Shown here: positions 25,847 to 34,570 of the stretch, one piece after another
Numbering within the stretch: position 1 is the stretch's first letter
How the letters are laid out: every line of letters begins with the position of its first letter
Source: an uncultured Eubacteriales bacterium
GTDB taxonomy: Bacteria > Bacillota > Clostridia > Christensenellales > CAG-138
Assembly: GCA_900544555.1 (NCBI GenBank)
Contig: UQWD01000019.1
Span: forward strand, 1 to 42,834
DNA length: 42,834 nt
Reading direction: 5' to 3'
The notes under the pieces: model-generated
The model's database searches: none
Seen by the model: the letters and a program-made list of their open reading frames with translations, nothing else
Told to the model about the DNA's origin: nothing
Program-made: the position numbers and the translations under genes

Positions 25847-27739
25847 TTATGTTAGATCCCCCAATACGGCTTCATAGATCTCATCGGCAAGGCCGGTTAT
25901 CCTTTGAAGCATTTGAGCGCCGCGCGCGCGCAGATCTTCCGCGAACGCCTTATCGGAAATGCCGCCCAGATTGATGAGCACATTGAGCCACGCGCCCATT
26001 GCCGCCGACTTAATGTTTAAAGCGCCAACGCCCAGATCGCTCGCGCAGTTGGGGTTGACCGAGCCAATACAGGGGTGCAGCAGCTCCACGGCCGCAAGGC
26101 ACCGTTCCATCAGCGAGAACGGGACCAGCGTCGCCTCCTTCGTTGCCGCCTGAAGCGCAGCCTTTCGCGCCTTTTTCTCCTCATCCGTGGATTTAGGCAG
26201 CTTGAGCGCGCCCATGACTTTATTAAACGCCTCGGTATCCTCGTCGATGCTCTGTACCATTTGAGAGCGGATAACGCCGCCGCGCTCGATTACGCCCTGC
26301 ATAAGCTCCTCATACGCCGCAAACTTCGGCCTGCCCGCCGTAAGCGAGGCGGCCATCGTGCCAAGCCCCGTCCCGATAGCGCCGCACAGCGCCGAAGCGG
26401 AGCCTCCGCCCGGAGCGGGGGCAGAGCCTGCCAGCAGATCCAAAAATCGGGTTATTACCATCCCCGATAAGGGAGCTTCCTTTATACGCACCCCGTTTTC
26501 CACCGCCGCGCGCCCTCTTTTGAAAACCGTGAGCGCCTGGTTCGTGCCGTAGCGGTAGAAAATCCTTTCAAGGTTCGGAGCGTCCCAAATCACGATATCC
26601 GCCTGCTTGCCCGGCTCAATCGTGCCGAGCTTATCCGCCCTGCCGACAGCGGCGGCGGCGTTGAGCGTTACGGCCGTAAGCGCCTCCTCCGGCGTCATAG
26701 AGCAGCGTATGCACGCGAGGCACATGGCGAACTGAAGGGACATGCTCGGCGTGGAGCCGGGGTTGAAATCGCTCGCTATCGCCACGGGTACGCCGGCCTC
26801 TATCAGCCTGCGCGCCGGAGCGTATGGCTTATTGAGGTAGAACGAGGTTGACGGGAGCAGCGCCGCGATAACCCCTCCGGCGCTTAGCGCGGCCACGCCC
26901 GCGTCCTCAACGGCTATCAGATGCTCCGCCGAAACCGCGCTGAGGCGGCCGGCGACCTCAGCGCCGCCGATAGCGTTGATTTCATCCGCGTGAATTTTCG
27001 CGCCCATGCCGAGCGCTTTGGCCGCTTGCAGGATACGTTCGGACTCCTCCGCCGTGAAAGCCGCCGTTTCGCAGAAAACGTCGCAAAATTCCGCAAGTTC
27101 CGCATCGTGAACGGCAGGAAGCATTTTATCAATTACAAGGCGGATATACGCCTCCCTATCGTTTTTATATTCCTCCGGCATGGCGTGCGCGCCCATAAAA
27201 GTGGATACCACCTCCACATCCTCCGTTTGGTTGAGCTTCGCGGCGACCCTGAGCTGCTTAAGCTCATCCTCAACCGTCAGTCCGTAGCCGCTCTTGGCCT
27301 CGCATGCCGTAACGCCTTGAAGCAGCATCCCTTCAAGAGCGGCCCTTCCCTTTTCAAAAAGCTCCTCCTCCGTCGATTCACGGGTGCTTTTTACCGTTGA
27401 AAGTATTCCTCCGCCGTCCTTTAGTATATCGAGGTACGGCACGCCTTTTAGTTTTAAGGCGAACTCGTGCTCGCGCCAGCCGCCGAATACGAGGTGCGTA
27501 TGCGCGTCCACAAGCCCGGGGGTGACGAGCCTGCCGCAAGCGTCAATTAGCTCTGTTTTCGCGTCCTGATACTCCGCGGGCGGCTCCCCCTCTCCCACCG
27601 CCAAAATGGTTTCGCCCTTTATAGCGACGTACGCGTTATTCAATATCGTTATGTCGCCCTGCCCCGCGCCCGCCCGGGCCGTATCGCCGGAGGCGGTGGC
27701 AAGCGCGCCGATCGAATGGATGATTTTATCCGCTGCCAT
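25847..27739 (-). CDS. hutI: Fused imidazolonepropionase (HutI) and formimino-THF cyclodeaminase (FchA), 630 aa
   Basis: One frame joins two enzymes. Residues about 1-420 are HutI, hydrolysing imidazolonepropionate to formiminoglutamate: metal motif VDAHTHLVFGG, ACEAKSGYGL, the HADEI histidine, ASDFNPGSTPSMSL, and the amidohydrolase end PGKQADIVIWD. After a linker of about 15 residues (near ENGVRIKEAPLSG), residues about 427-630 are FchA: FLDLLAGSAPAPGGGSASAL, NPNCASDLGVGAL, and a helical end. FchA turns 5-formimino-THF into 5,10-methenyl-THF plus ammonia. Both halves look complete. The step between them is done by FtcD, encoded 9 bases upstream, so the fusion skips a step. AAGGAG covers the TAA of ftcD. 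Elsewhere the known fusion is FtcD with FchA (animals). Confidence 0.94.
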   Translation of the reverse strand: MAADKIIHSIGALATASGDTARAGAGQGDITILNNAYVAIKGETILAVGEGEPPAEYQDAKTELIDACGRLVTPGLVDAHTHLVFGGWREHEFALKLKGVPYLDILKDGGGILSTVKSTRESTEEELFEKGRAALEGMLLQGVTACEAKSGYGLTVEDELKQLRVAAKLNQTEDVEVVSTFMGAHAMPEEYKNDREAYIRLVIDKMLPAVHDAELAEFCDVFCETAAFTAEESERILQAAKALGMGAKIHADEINAIGGAEVAGRLSAVSAEHLIAVEDAGVAALSAGGVIAALLPSTSFYLNKPYAPARRLIEAGVPVAIASDFNPGSTPSMSLQFAMCLACIRCSMTPEEALTAVTLNAAAAVGRADKLGTIEPGKQADIVIWDAPNLERIFYRYGTNQALTVFKRGRAAVENGVRIKEAPLSGMVITRFLDLLAGSAPAPGGGSASALCGAIGTGLGTMAASLTAGRPKFAAYEELMQGVIERGGVIRSQMVQSIDEDTEAFNKVMGALKLPKSTDEEKKARKAALQAATKEATLVPFSLMERCLAAVELLHPCIGSVNPNCASDLGVGALNIKSAAMGAWLNVLINLGGISDKAFAEDLRARGAQMLQRITGLADEIYEAVLGDLT

Positions 27740-27748
27740 ATTCTCTCC

Positions 27749-28642
27749 TTACATCAGGTGGTTTTCAAGCACCTGGGATTTTTTGTCAAACCCCTCGAGC
27801 TTTAGGTAATATTCCGCCGTATCGATAAGCGCATCCATAGGCGTAAGGCCGATGATTTCACTGCCGATAATACGCGCGCCGTACCGTTCGGCCTCGATGC
27901 GCACAAGCTCGAACACGCGATAAAGGGGCGTTGCGGCAAAATTGCACATGTTGATGGACACCTGCGCGATGTTTCTGTCCTCAAGCATAACGCCGATGGA
28001 TTTTACGTGTTTGAGGCCGCCTCCCGATTCGCGTATGGTGCGCGCTATCTTATCGGCGACGCGTATATCCGGCGTATCGAGGTTGATATTATAGGCCACG
28101 AGCGGCATGCGCGCGCCCACCGCCACGGCCCCGGCCGTAGGATGAACGTCCGTGCCGAAATCCGGCCGCCATTTTTCCTCCTTCATCTTTTGCCCCATAC
28201 CCTCAAACTGGCCCTTGCGGACTGCCGCCAGGTTCTTGCGGTGCGGCGCTGACGCCGATTCTTCATATAGGAATACGGGGATGTTCAGTTCGTCAAATAT
28301 GCGGCTGCCGACCGCCCGTGAAAGCTCGATGCACTCGGCCATCGTAACCTCTTTAATAGGCACGAACGGAATCACGTCGATAGCGCCCATGCGCGGATGC
28401 TCGCCCTGATGGGCCGTCAAGTCGATGTTCTCCGCCGCCGCCTTAGCCAGCCCAAACGCGGCGTCCGCCACGCCCTCAGGGCTCCCTACCATGGTGATAA
28501 CGCTGCGGTTGTGGCTTTCATCGGAGGAATAGTTGAGCAGCGCGACGCCCGGCGTGCCGCGCACAACGTCCACCAGCCTCTCAATCAAATCCTTTCTCCT
28601 GCCCTCGCTTACGTTGGGTATGCACTGTATCAGCTTCGCCAT
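27749..28642 (-). CDS. ftcD: Glutamate formimidoyltransferase, 297 aa
   Basis: Transfers the formimino group of formiminoglutamate to tetrahydrofolate, giving glutamate and 5-formimino-THF. The start MAKLIQCIPNVSEGRR is the family signature, and the catalytic histidine H82 stands in GEHPRMGAIDVIPFVP, the same number as in mammalian FTCD. At 297 residues it is only the transferase part, without the cyclodeaminase that animals carry on the same chain; here that domain has gone to HutI. It follows hutU by 18 bases and precedes the fusion gene by 9. Confidence 0.96.
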   Translation of the reverse strand: MAKLIQCIPNVSEGRRKDLIERLVDVVRGTPGVALLNYSSDESHNRSVITMVGSPEGVADAAFGLAKAAAENIDLTAHQGEHPRMGAIDVIPFVPIKEVTMAECIELSRAVGSRIFDELNIPVFLYEESASAPHRKNLAAVRKGQFEGMGQKMKEEKWRPDFGTDVHPTAGAVAVGARMPLVAYNINLDTPDIRVADKIARTIRESGGGLKHVKSIGVMLEDRNIAQVSINMCNFAATPLYRVFELVRIEAERYGARIIGSEIIGLTPMDALIDTAEYYLKLEGFDKKSQVLENHLM

Positions 28643-28660
28643 AAAAATGTCCCTCCCGCA

Positions 28661-30679
28661 TTATTTGTTCGCCAGTGTCTTTTCAACAATGTTCTTTACC
28701 ATATCCTCATCCGCCAAGTATGGCAGCGTAATATGATCCGTTCCCGCGTTATCTGTGTTATACTGCTCGCAAACGCCTATGGCGTTTGTGTTTCTCGCCC
28801 ACGCGCGGCGGGCCACGCCGCCCATGGTATCCCACGGCATCGCCATGGATAAGATGGTATCGACGCTATAGCTCCCGTCGAGCACCATGCCGAACCCGCC
28901 GTTTATCGCCTTGCCAATACCCACGCCGCCTCCGTTATGCAGCGCGATAAGGCTCATGCCCCGCGCGGCGTTGCCCGCAAAGCAGTGCGTCGCCATGTCC
29001 GCCATAATGTTGGAGCCGTCCCGGATGTTTGCCGTTTCTCGAAACGGCGAATCCGTGCCGCCCGTATCGTGGTGATCCCGCCCAAGCATGACCGGGCCTA
29101 TTTCCCCGTTTCGGACCATCTCGTTGAATTTGAGGGCGATTTTCGTCCTGCCCATAGCGTCCTGATAGAGGATGCGCGCCTGCGTCCCTACCACCATCTT
29201 ATTTTTCTTCGCGTCCCGAACCCAAACGTAATTATCCCTGTCCTGATATCTGCGGTCAGGGTCTATCAAGCTCATGGCCGCCGCATCTGTCTTATCCAGA
29301 TCCTCCGGCTTTCCCGATAAGCAAACCCAGCGGAACGGGCCGTAGCCGTAATCGAACAGCTGCGGGCCAAGTATATCCTCCACATAGGACGGGAATACAA
29401 AGCCGTCCTTTTCGTCCGTCCCGTTCCTGCAAACGCCCGGTACGCCCGCGTCGTATACCGCCTTAAGGAAGCTGTTTCCATAATCGAAGAAATACGTACC
29501 CTTCTCATGGAGCGCGCATATCAGCTCGTAATGGCGGCGCAGGGATGCGTCCACCAACCTGGCGAACCCCACCTTATCCTCGTCCAGCATGCGCGTGCGC
29601 TCTTGAAAATCCAATCCCTGCGGGCAATATCCTCCGTCATACGGCACGTGGCACGAGGTTTGATCGGAAAGCAGATCCACATGTATTTCGTTTTCAAGCA
29701 GGTACTCAAGCAGATCCACAACGTTCCCATGATACGCTATGGCGCACGGGCGCTCAGCTTTGACTTCCTCAAGCGCCCAATTTACGCAAAGCGTTAAATC
29801 ATCTGAATAACGGCTTATCCAGCCCTGTTCATAGCGCGTCATCACGCGGGAAAAATCGACCTCCGCGATGATGGATACCGCCCCGGCGATTTCGGCGGCC
29901 TTCCCCTGCGCTCCGCTCATGCCGCCAAGCCCCGCGGATACGAACAGCTTGCCCGCAAGATCCTGATCTTTATCTACGCCAAGCTTCAGCCTGCCCGCGT
30001 TGAGCAGCGTATTAAAGGTGCCGTGCACAATTCCCTGCGGCCCGATATACATCCAGCCCCCGGCCGTCATCTGCCCGTAATTCGCCACGCCGAGCGCGGC
30101 GGCGCGGTTAAAATCCTTCTGATTGTCGAACATGCCCACCATCAGCCCGTTTGTGAGAATTACGCGGGGCGCGAGCTTATGGGAGCGGAAAAGCCCCAGG
30201 GGATGGCCCGATTCGATAACAAGCGTCTGTTCATCCGTAAGCGCCTCAAGATACTTTTTGATAAGCCGGTACTGCATCCAGTTCTGGCATACCTGCCCCG
30301 TTTCGCCGTATGTTACCAATTCGTAAGGATACAGCGCCACGTCAAAATCCAGGTTGTTGTCGATCATCACCTGAAACGCCTTTCCCTCAATACACGCCCC
30401 CCTGTATTCGTCGATGGGCTTTGCGCTAAGCGGGCCCTCCGGCCTGAAACGGTACCCGTAAATCCGCCCATGCTCCATAAGCTCCGCCATAAACTCGCCC
30501 GAAAGCGCCTTATGATGCTGCTTTGGTATATATCTGAGCGCGTTTTTTAGCGCCGTCTCCATGTCTTTTTTTGAAAGCTGCGCCTCCCTGCGCGGCGCGC
30601 GGCGGACGCCGGGCGCGAACGCCGGATAAGGAGGCAGGGCTTCGTCAAGCTTAATCGTCGTGGCGTCGTCTATGTTCAT
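28661..30679 (-). CDS. hutU: Urocanate hydratase, long form, 672 aa
   Basis: Adds water to urocanate to give imidazolonepropionate, using bound NAD+ as electrophile. It shows TAGGWMYIGPQGIVHGT, the NAD loop GLGGMSGAQGKAAEIAG, and DHHDTGGTDSPFRET near the end. At 672 residues it belongs to the long form, as in animal UROC1 and some anaerobes, rather than the 550-560 residue form of Pseudomonas and Bacillus. I chose the ATG at 30679, with AGGAGGAGA upstream; the frame extends 10 codons further, but that start would sit before the ribosome site. It lies 22 bases after hutH. Confidence 0.96.
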   Translation of the reverse strand: MNIDDATTIKLDEALPPYPAFAPGVRRAPRREAQLSKKDMETALKNALRYIPKQHHKALSGEFMAELMEHGRIYGYRFRPEGPLSAKPIDEYRGACIEGKAFQVMIDNNLDFDVALYPYELVTYGETGQVCQNWMQYRLIKKYLEALTDEQTLVIESGHPLGLFRSHKLAPRVILTNGLMVGMFDNQKDFNRAAALGVANYGQMTAGGWMYIGPQGIVHGTFNTLLNAGRLKLGVDKDQDLAGKLFVSAGLGGMSGAQGKAAEIAGAVSIIAEVDFSRVMTRYEQGWISRYSDDLTLCVNWALEEVKAERPCAIAYHGNVVDLLEYLLENEIHVDLLSDQTSCHVPYDGGYCPQGLDFQERTRMLDEDKVGFARLVDASLRRHYELICALHEKGTYFFDYGNSFLKAVYDAGVPGVCRNGTDEKDGFVFPSYVEDILGPQLFDYGYGPFRWVCLSGKPEDLDKTDAAAMSLIDPDRRYQDRDNYVWVRDAKKNKMVVGTQARILYQDAMGRTKIALKFNEMVRNGEIGPVMLGRDHHDTGGTDSPFRETANIRDGSNIMADMATHCFAGNAARGMSLIALHNGGGVGIGKAINGGFGMVLDGSYSVDTILSMAMPWDTMGGVARRAWARNTNAIGVCEQYNTDNAGTDHITLPYLADEDMVKNIVEKTLANK

Positions 30680-30701
30680 CGTTTCTCTCCTCCTGATTCC
30701 T

Positions 30702-32249
30702 TTATTCAAATTCCGGCAGCATGGCCTGTACTATGCGCTCTATCCGGCCGCTTCGCACAAGCTCGTTCATCGCGGCAATATCCAGGCGCAGTTCCCTGTC
30801 CTTATCATAAAACCCTACCCGTTCGCGAACAAGCTTAAATACCGCCTGATGGACGGGTGAAACCCCGCCCTTTCTCAGCTCAATGCCCTGCGCGGCGGCC
30901 ATCAGCTCGAAAGCCAGCACGGAAAACACGTTCTCCACAATTGTGCGGCATTTTCTTGCCGCCGTCGTACCCATGCTCACGTGATCCTCCTGATTGGCGG
31001 AACTTGGAATAGAGTCAACGCTCGCCGGATGCGCGTGCACCTTGTTTTCCGAGACAAGCGACGCGGCGCTGTACTGGCAGATCATATAGCCGGAGTTGAG
31101 CCCGCCGTCCGGCGTTAAAAACGCGGGCAGCCCGCAGCTGAGCGCAGGGTTCACAAGCCTTTCCAGCCTGCGTTCCGAAATTGAGGCGAGCTCCGCGGCG
31201 GCGATGCCCAGGTAATCCATCACAAGCGCGACCGGCTCGCCGTGGAAGTTGCCGCCGGAAATCACGGCTTCATCCTCTGTAAAGAGTATGGGGTTATCGG
31301 TCACGGAATTAATCTCCGTTTGCAGTATTGAGCGCACATGCTCCAGCGCGTTTCGCACCGCGCCGTGCACCTGCGGTATACAGCGAATGGCGTACGCGTC
31401 CTGCACGCGGAGGCCTTTTGAGGCTTCTGCCGTCGGGCTGCCAGCCATGAGCATGCGTATGTTGGCGGCCGCGCGCGCCTGGCCGGCATGCGGGCGGACC
31501 TCCTGTATCCGCGGATCGAACGCGTCCATCAACGCTAAGAGCGCCTCCATCGTCATGGAAGCCGTGATATCCGCAAGCTGCGCCGCGCGCATAGCGTCGT
31601 ACCAGCATAAAACGCCGATTGCGCTCATGCACTGCGTGCCGTTAATCAACGCCAGCCCCTCCTTAGCCTCAAGGCTGAACGTTTCAATCCCTGCCCTCTC
31701 CATAGCCTCTTTGCCCGGCATGCGCTCGCCTTTATAAACCGCCTCCCCCCTTCCGAGGAGCACTAGCGCCATGTGCGACAGGGGCGCAAGATCCCCGCTC
31801 GCCCCCAGCGAGCCCTGTTGGGGGATAACCGGATGCACGCCGCGGTTGAGCATTTCAGCCAGCACCTCTACGATGGCGGGCCGTATCCCTGAATACCCCT
31901 TGCAAAGCGCGTTTGCTCTTAACAGCATCATCGCGCGCGCCGCGTCCTCCCGCAGGGGCTCCCCTACTGCGACGCAGTGGCTGAGTATAAGATTTTCCTG
32001 AAGCAGGCCGCTCTTATCCCTGCCGATGGATACCTTGCTGAATTCTCCGAAGCCCGTGCTGATACCGTAAGCCGCGCGCCCTTCATCCAATATTTTTTCA
32101 ACCATTGCGCGGGAAGCGCGCATCGCTTCCATAGCCGTAGCCGAAACCTTCACCTTTGCCCCGTAACGCGCAACGGCAACGGCCTGCTCAATCGTCAGTC
32201 CGCCGCCGTCAATCGTGACGCAATCAATAGCGTGATGGCTGCAATCCAA
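30702..32249 (-). CDS. hutH: Histidine ammonia-lyase, about 515 aa
   Basis: First step of histidine breakdown: histidine to urocanate plus ammonia. The Ala-Ser-Gly that cyclises into the MIO cofactor stands in GSLGASGDLAPLSHMAL (residues 150-152 in this numbering). Other family stretches are YGISTGFGEFS at the N-terminus and SSANQEDHVSMG further on. The start is not clear-cut: a GTG at 32258 lies only 1 base after AAAGGAG, too close, whereas the TTG at 32249 lies 10 bases after GGAG, so I prefer TTG; the difference is three codons. The gene leads the hut block and has a sigma-A-type promoter and a roughly 180-base leader. Confidence 0.95.
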   Translation of the reverse strand: MDCSHHAIDCVTIDGGGLTIEQAVAVARYGAKVKVSATAMEAMRASRAMVEKILDEGRAAYGISTGFGEFSKVSIGRDKSGLLQENLILSHCVAVGEPLREDAARAMMLLRANALCKGYSGIRPAIVEVLAEMLNRGVHPVIPQQGSLGASGDLAPLSHMALVLLGRGEAVYKGERMPGKEAMERAGIETFSLEAKEGLALINGTQCMSAIGVLCWYDAMRAAQLADITASMTMEALLALMDAFDPRIQEVRPHAGQARAAANIRMLMAGSPTAEASKGLRVQDAYAIRCIPQVHGAVRNALEHVRSILQTEINSVTDNPILFTEDEAVISGGNFHGEPVALVMDYLGIAAAELASISERRLERLVNPALSCGLPAFLTPDGGLNSGYMICQYSAASLVSENKVHAHPASVDSIPSSANQEDHVSMGTTAARKCRTIVENVFSVLAFELMAAAQGIELRKGGVSPVHQAVFKLVRERVGFYDKDRELRLDIAAMNELVRSGRIERIVQAMLPEFE

Positions 32250-32445
32250 ATCAATCACTCTCCTTTATTGATGCTAAGCCGCGTTAAACGGCCCAAAACG
32301 CCGCTGCTGCCGGCCGATTTTTAATGCGTCAAGCGAGCCCGGGCTTATTCTCATATCTAGGCAAACGCAATCCAAGCCGGCCTTATAATTAACGTGCGCC
32401 GCGTTCGCGGCAAACCGCCGCCGGCGCTTTTTTTGATCCAGAATA
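32250..32445 (-). promoter_or_regulatory. Long structured 5' leader of the hut operon
   Basis: If transcription starts near 32438, about 180 bases precede hutH. A strong hairpin lies at 32396-32427: outer arms GCGCCG (32396-32401) and CGGCGC (32422-32427), inner arms GCGGC (32407-32411) and GCCGC (32417-32421), a 5-base bulge and a 5-base loop. It begins about 10 bases after the predicted start and has no T run, so it is not a simple terminator. A leader of this length could carry an antitermination or protein-binding site. No known riboswitch is recognised. Confidence 0.4.
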
Positions 32446-32474
32446 ATAGTAGCATCGGCTAAATGGCGTGTCAA
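32446..32474 (-). promoter_or_regulatory. Sigma-A-type promoter of the hut operon
   Basis: On the minus strand a perfect -35 TTGACA (32469-32474) is followed after exactly 17 bases by TACTAT (32446-32451, 4 of 6 to consensus). It is the best match in the 32250-32659 gap. That gap otherwise holds the hut leader and the rightward promoter at 32610-32638, but no gene. Confidence 0.6.
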
Positions 32475-32609
32475 TCGGGCTTCATGCGCATTATCATCAT
32501 ATATCTATTACATCCCCTCAGGCTTATCGCCGCATAATCAGGCGACGGACCGTTTATATACAATTATGTGAATATTTTAGTTAAAATCATTAAGAAATGA
32601 ATAAGACCC

Positions 32610-32638
32610 TTGCTTTGAAAGCGATAAGAAACTATAGT
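32610..32638 (+). promoter_or_regulatory. Candidate promoter of the satD-DUF3307 pair
   Basis: TTGCTT (32610-32615), 17 bases, then TATAGT (32633-32638). It would give a very short leader of about 15 bases that still includes AAAAGGAGG. Confidence 0.45.
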
Positions 32639-32659
32639 TTATAAAAGGAGGCGATGTTC

Positions 32660-33337
32660 ATGCGGGAGCAAACGCCCATATATATCGCTATAATCGGCGA
32701 TATGATTGATTCAAGAAAAATTGACGCGCGAAGGGAAAGCCAGCGCCGGCTTAAAGACGCCCTGCATGCTGTAAATGTGAATTATGAGGCTGAAATCGCG
32801 TCCAAATTCATGGTGACGCTTGGCGATGAGTTCCAGGGCCTTCTCACGTGCGGAGGGCATATATCGGAAATCATCTCGAGCATTGAGTCCAGCATGTACC
32901 CCGTTCGATTCCGGTTTGGAATAGGAGCGGGCGGGATAACCACCGATATCAACCCGGATATTCCGCTCGGAGCCGACGGCCCGGCCTATTACAACGCCAG
33001 AATGATGGTGGATAAGCTCAAGGCGAACGAAAAGAAAAACCGCGCGCCGGACATGGACGTTCTGTTTAAAACGGAGGTTGACGAGCGCGATACGCTCCTT
33101 AACGCCCTGTTCTCTCTTTGCGCGGCGTTGAAGAAGAGGTGGACGCGCCGCCAGTCGGAGGTTGTATACTACTGTTTAACTCATGGCGATCATCAGTTGC
33201 ACGCGGCAAATTCACTGGGCGTAAGCCAGTCGAGTATACAGAAAAGCCTTGCCGGGGCGGATTATTATACCTATAAAAACGCTATGGACGCCGCATCCAT
33301 AACATTGGCGCAAATAGGAGCACAGGATAATGTTTAA
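32660..33337 (+). CDS. SatD-family protein, 225 aa
   Basis: Resembles the SatD family of Gram-positive bacteria, typified by YIAIIGDMIDSRKI near the N-terminus and FMVTLGDEFQGLL near residue 55. The biochemical role of the family is not known; SatD was named from an acid-tolerance study in streptococci. The C-terminal part (about 150-225) looks like a helix-turn-helix (LHAANSLGVSQSSIQKSL), so DNA binding is possible. I chose the ATG at 32660, 8 bases after AGGAGG; the in-frame ATG 6 bases earlier is too close to that site. It overlaps the next gene by 8 bases, and this pairing with a DUF3307 membrane protein recurs in Bacillota as far as I know. Confidence 0.82.
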   Translation: MREQTPIYIAIIGDMIDSRKIDARRESQRRLKDALHAVNVNYEAEIASKFMVTLGDEFQGLLTCGGHISEIISSIESSMYPVRFRFGIGAGGITTDINPDIPLGADGPAYYNARMMVDKLKANEKKNRAPDMDVLFKTEVDERDTLLNALFSLCAALKKRWTRRQSEVVYYCLTHGDHQLHAANSLGVSQSSIQKSLAGADYYTYKNAMDAASITLAQIGAQDNV

Positions 33338-34088
33338 GTATTTCGCGCTATTTTTAGTTGGCCATATGCTCGGCGATTATTATCTGCAAAGCGATAAGCT
33401 CGCGAAGCGAAAAAACAGTTCGTTGATTGGGCTAATGCAGCATTCGGTTATCTACGCGATAGCCATGATGGCGGTTATAATCCCCGTTTTGTCCCCGGGC
33501 GCGTTAGCGTCGGCCGCCGCGCTGTCCGTAGCTCATTTTGCGCTTGATTTTATAAAAACGGCCTATATCCGGCGAAAGAGCAAGCAAGCGCCCTGGCGGC
33601 TTCAGGATGAGGGCTGGCTTTTGTACCTTATGGATCAGGGCGCGCATATCGCTTGCATGCTGGCCGCAGCCTTTATCCTATCGGCAAACGGCGCCGCGCC
33701 AAAAGCGCTCGCATTCGCCGCGGATTTTTTCAGAATCGTCGGGATATCCGCGTTCACCTGTCTAAAATGGTTCGCGGTCCTTCTCTTTATCTGGAAACCC
33801 GCAAACGTCACGATAAAGCGGGTTTTATCTCGCTATAAGCCGGAAGAAGCGCTAGAGCCCGGCACAGGCGTAAGGCAGGCCGGCGCGCTTATCGGACTAT
33901 TGGAACGGCTGATTATGGTGATATTCCTCTCAATCAACCAATACGCCGCAATAGGCTTGGTGCTTACGGCTAAATCCATAGCGCGTTACGACAGGATATG
34001 TAAAGAAAAAGATTTTGCGGAATACTATCTGCTCGGCACGCTTTTAAGCGCGCTGCTGTCGATTCTTGCATATATATTGATTTTTTAG
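33330..34088 (+). CDS. DUF3307-type integral membrane protein, 252 aa
   Basis: Starts with the DUF3307 signature, ALFLVGHMLGDYYLQSDKLAKRKN, in which HxxGDYxLQ and the following K/R run are typical. About six hydrophobic segments follow (roughly residues 1-15, 30-75, 95-120, 130-155, 185-210, 230-252), so it is a polytopic membrane protein. The function of the family is unknown. Translation is coupled to the SatD-like gene by an 8-base overlap, so the two probably act together. A longer C-terminal half than the minimal domain is present. Confidence 0.83.
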   Translation: MFKYFALFLVGHMLGDYYLQSDKLAKRKNSSLIGLMQHSVIYAIAMMAVIIPVLSPGALASAAALSVAHFALDFIKTAYIRRKSKQAPWRLQDEGWLLYLMDQGAHIACMLAAAFILSANGAAPKALAFAADFFRIVGISAFTCLKWFAVLLFIWKPANVTIKRVLSRYKPEEALEPGTGVRQAGALIGLLERLIMVIFLSINQYAAIGLVLTAKSIARYDRICKEKDFAEYYLLGTLLSALLSILAYILIF

Positions 34089-34183
34089 GATAAGCGATTC
34101 CCTTTAAAGTGCAATCGCCCGTGTATATGAAGCGTGCGGCGGGAATGATGTGGATATGGGAATGTAGAAAGGAAATGGGTTTT

Positions 34184-34453
34184 ATGAACGGATTGATTTA
34201 CTTTTTTCTGCCAGGATGCCCGTTCTGCCGCCAGGCGCAGGAATACTGGGCGGAGCTTGAACGCGAGGAGCCAAAATACGCCGGCATCCAAGCGGTTAAA
34301 ATTAATGAACGGGCGCAGGCCGATTTAGCGGATCGTTTCGATTATTGGCTTGTGCCGTGCTTTTTTCTCAACGGGCGCAAGCTGCATGAAGGGGCGGCGG
34401 ATAAGGCGCAGATTCGGGCGGTTCTAGATCAGGCGCTCTCCGAGCTATTGTAA
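34184..34453 (+). CDS. Small thioredoxin/glutaredoxin-fold protein, 89 aa
   Basis: A complete small thioredoxin fold: beta strand NGLIYFFL, redox motif CPFC with the usual preceding Gly, helix QAQEYWAELE, then LVPCFFLNG, where the Pro is the cis-proline before a strand. It is probably a cytoplasmic thiol-disulfide or glutathione-independent reductant; the partner is unknown. I chose the ATG at 34184, after AAAGGA at about 9 bases; open frame exists 25 codons upstream but without a good ribosome site. A Cys directly after the cis-Pro (PC) is unusual. Confidence 0.78.
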   Translation: MNGLIYFFLPGCPFCRQAQEYWAELEREEPKYAGIQAVKINERAQADLADRFDYWLVPCFFLNGRKLHEGAADKAQIRAVLDQALSELL

Positions 34454-34525
34454 AGGGATTCTCATAACTCAGGCTTCCGCCGGGTTAAGATGCATAGCGC
34501 GATAATACCGGCGGGCGTTTCCCTT
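34453..34525 (+). terminator. Possible extended imperfect hairpin after the thioredoxin-fold gene
   Basis: AAGGGA (34453-34458) can pair with TCCCTT (34520-34525) and CCGCCGG (34477-34483) with CCGGCGG (34508-34514). GTTTTATT follows. The loops are large, so this is weak. Confidence 0.3.
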
Positions 34526-34570
34526 GTTTTATTACGTTGAGCCATAAATAGAGCAACAGAGTTGAATATT

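Noticed and set aside
28007..30550. Several long rightward frames opposite the hut genes
   Set aside because: All lie inside hutU, ftcD and hutH, whose motifs are intact; they lack ribosome sites.
32274..32474. 66-codon leftward frame covering the hut leader
   Set aside because: Its start lies at the -35 of the predicted hut promoter, so it would not be on that transcript, and no ribosome site is seen.
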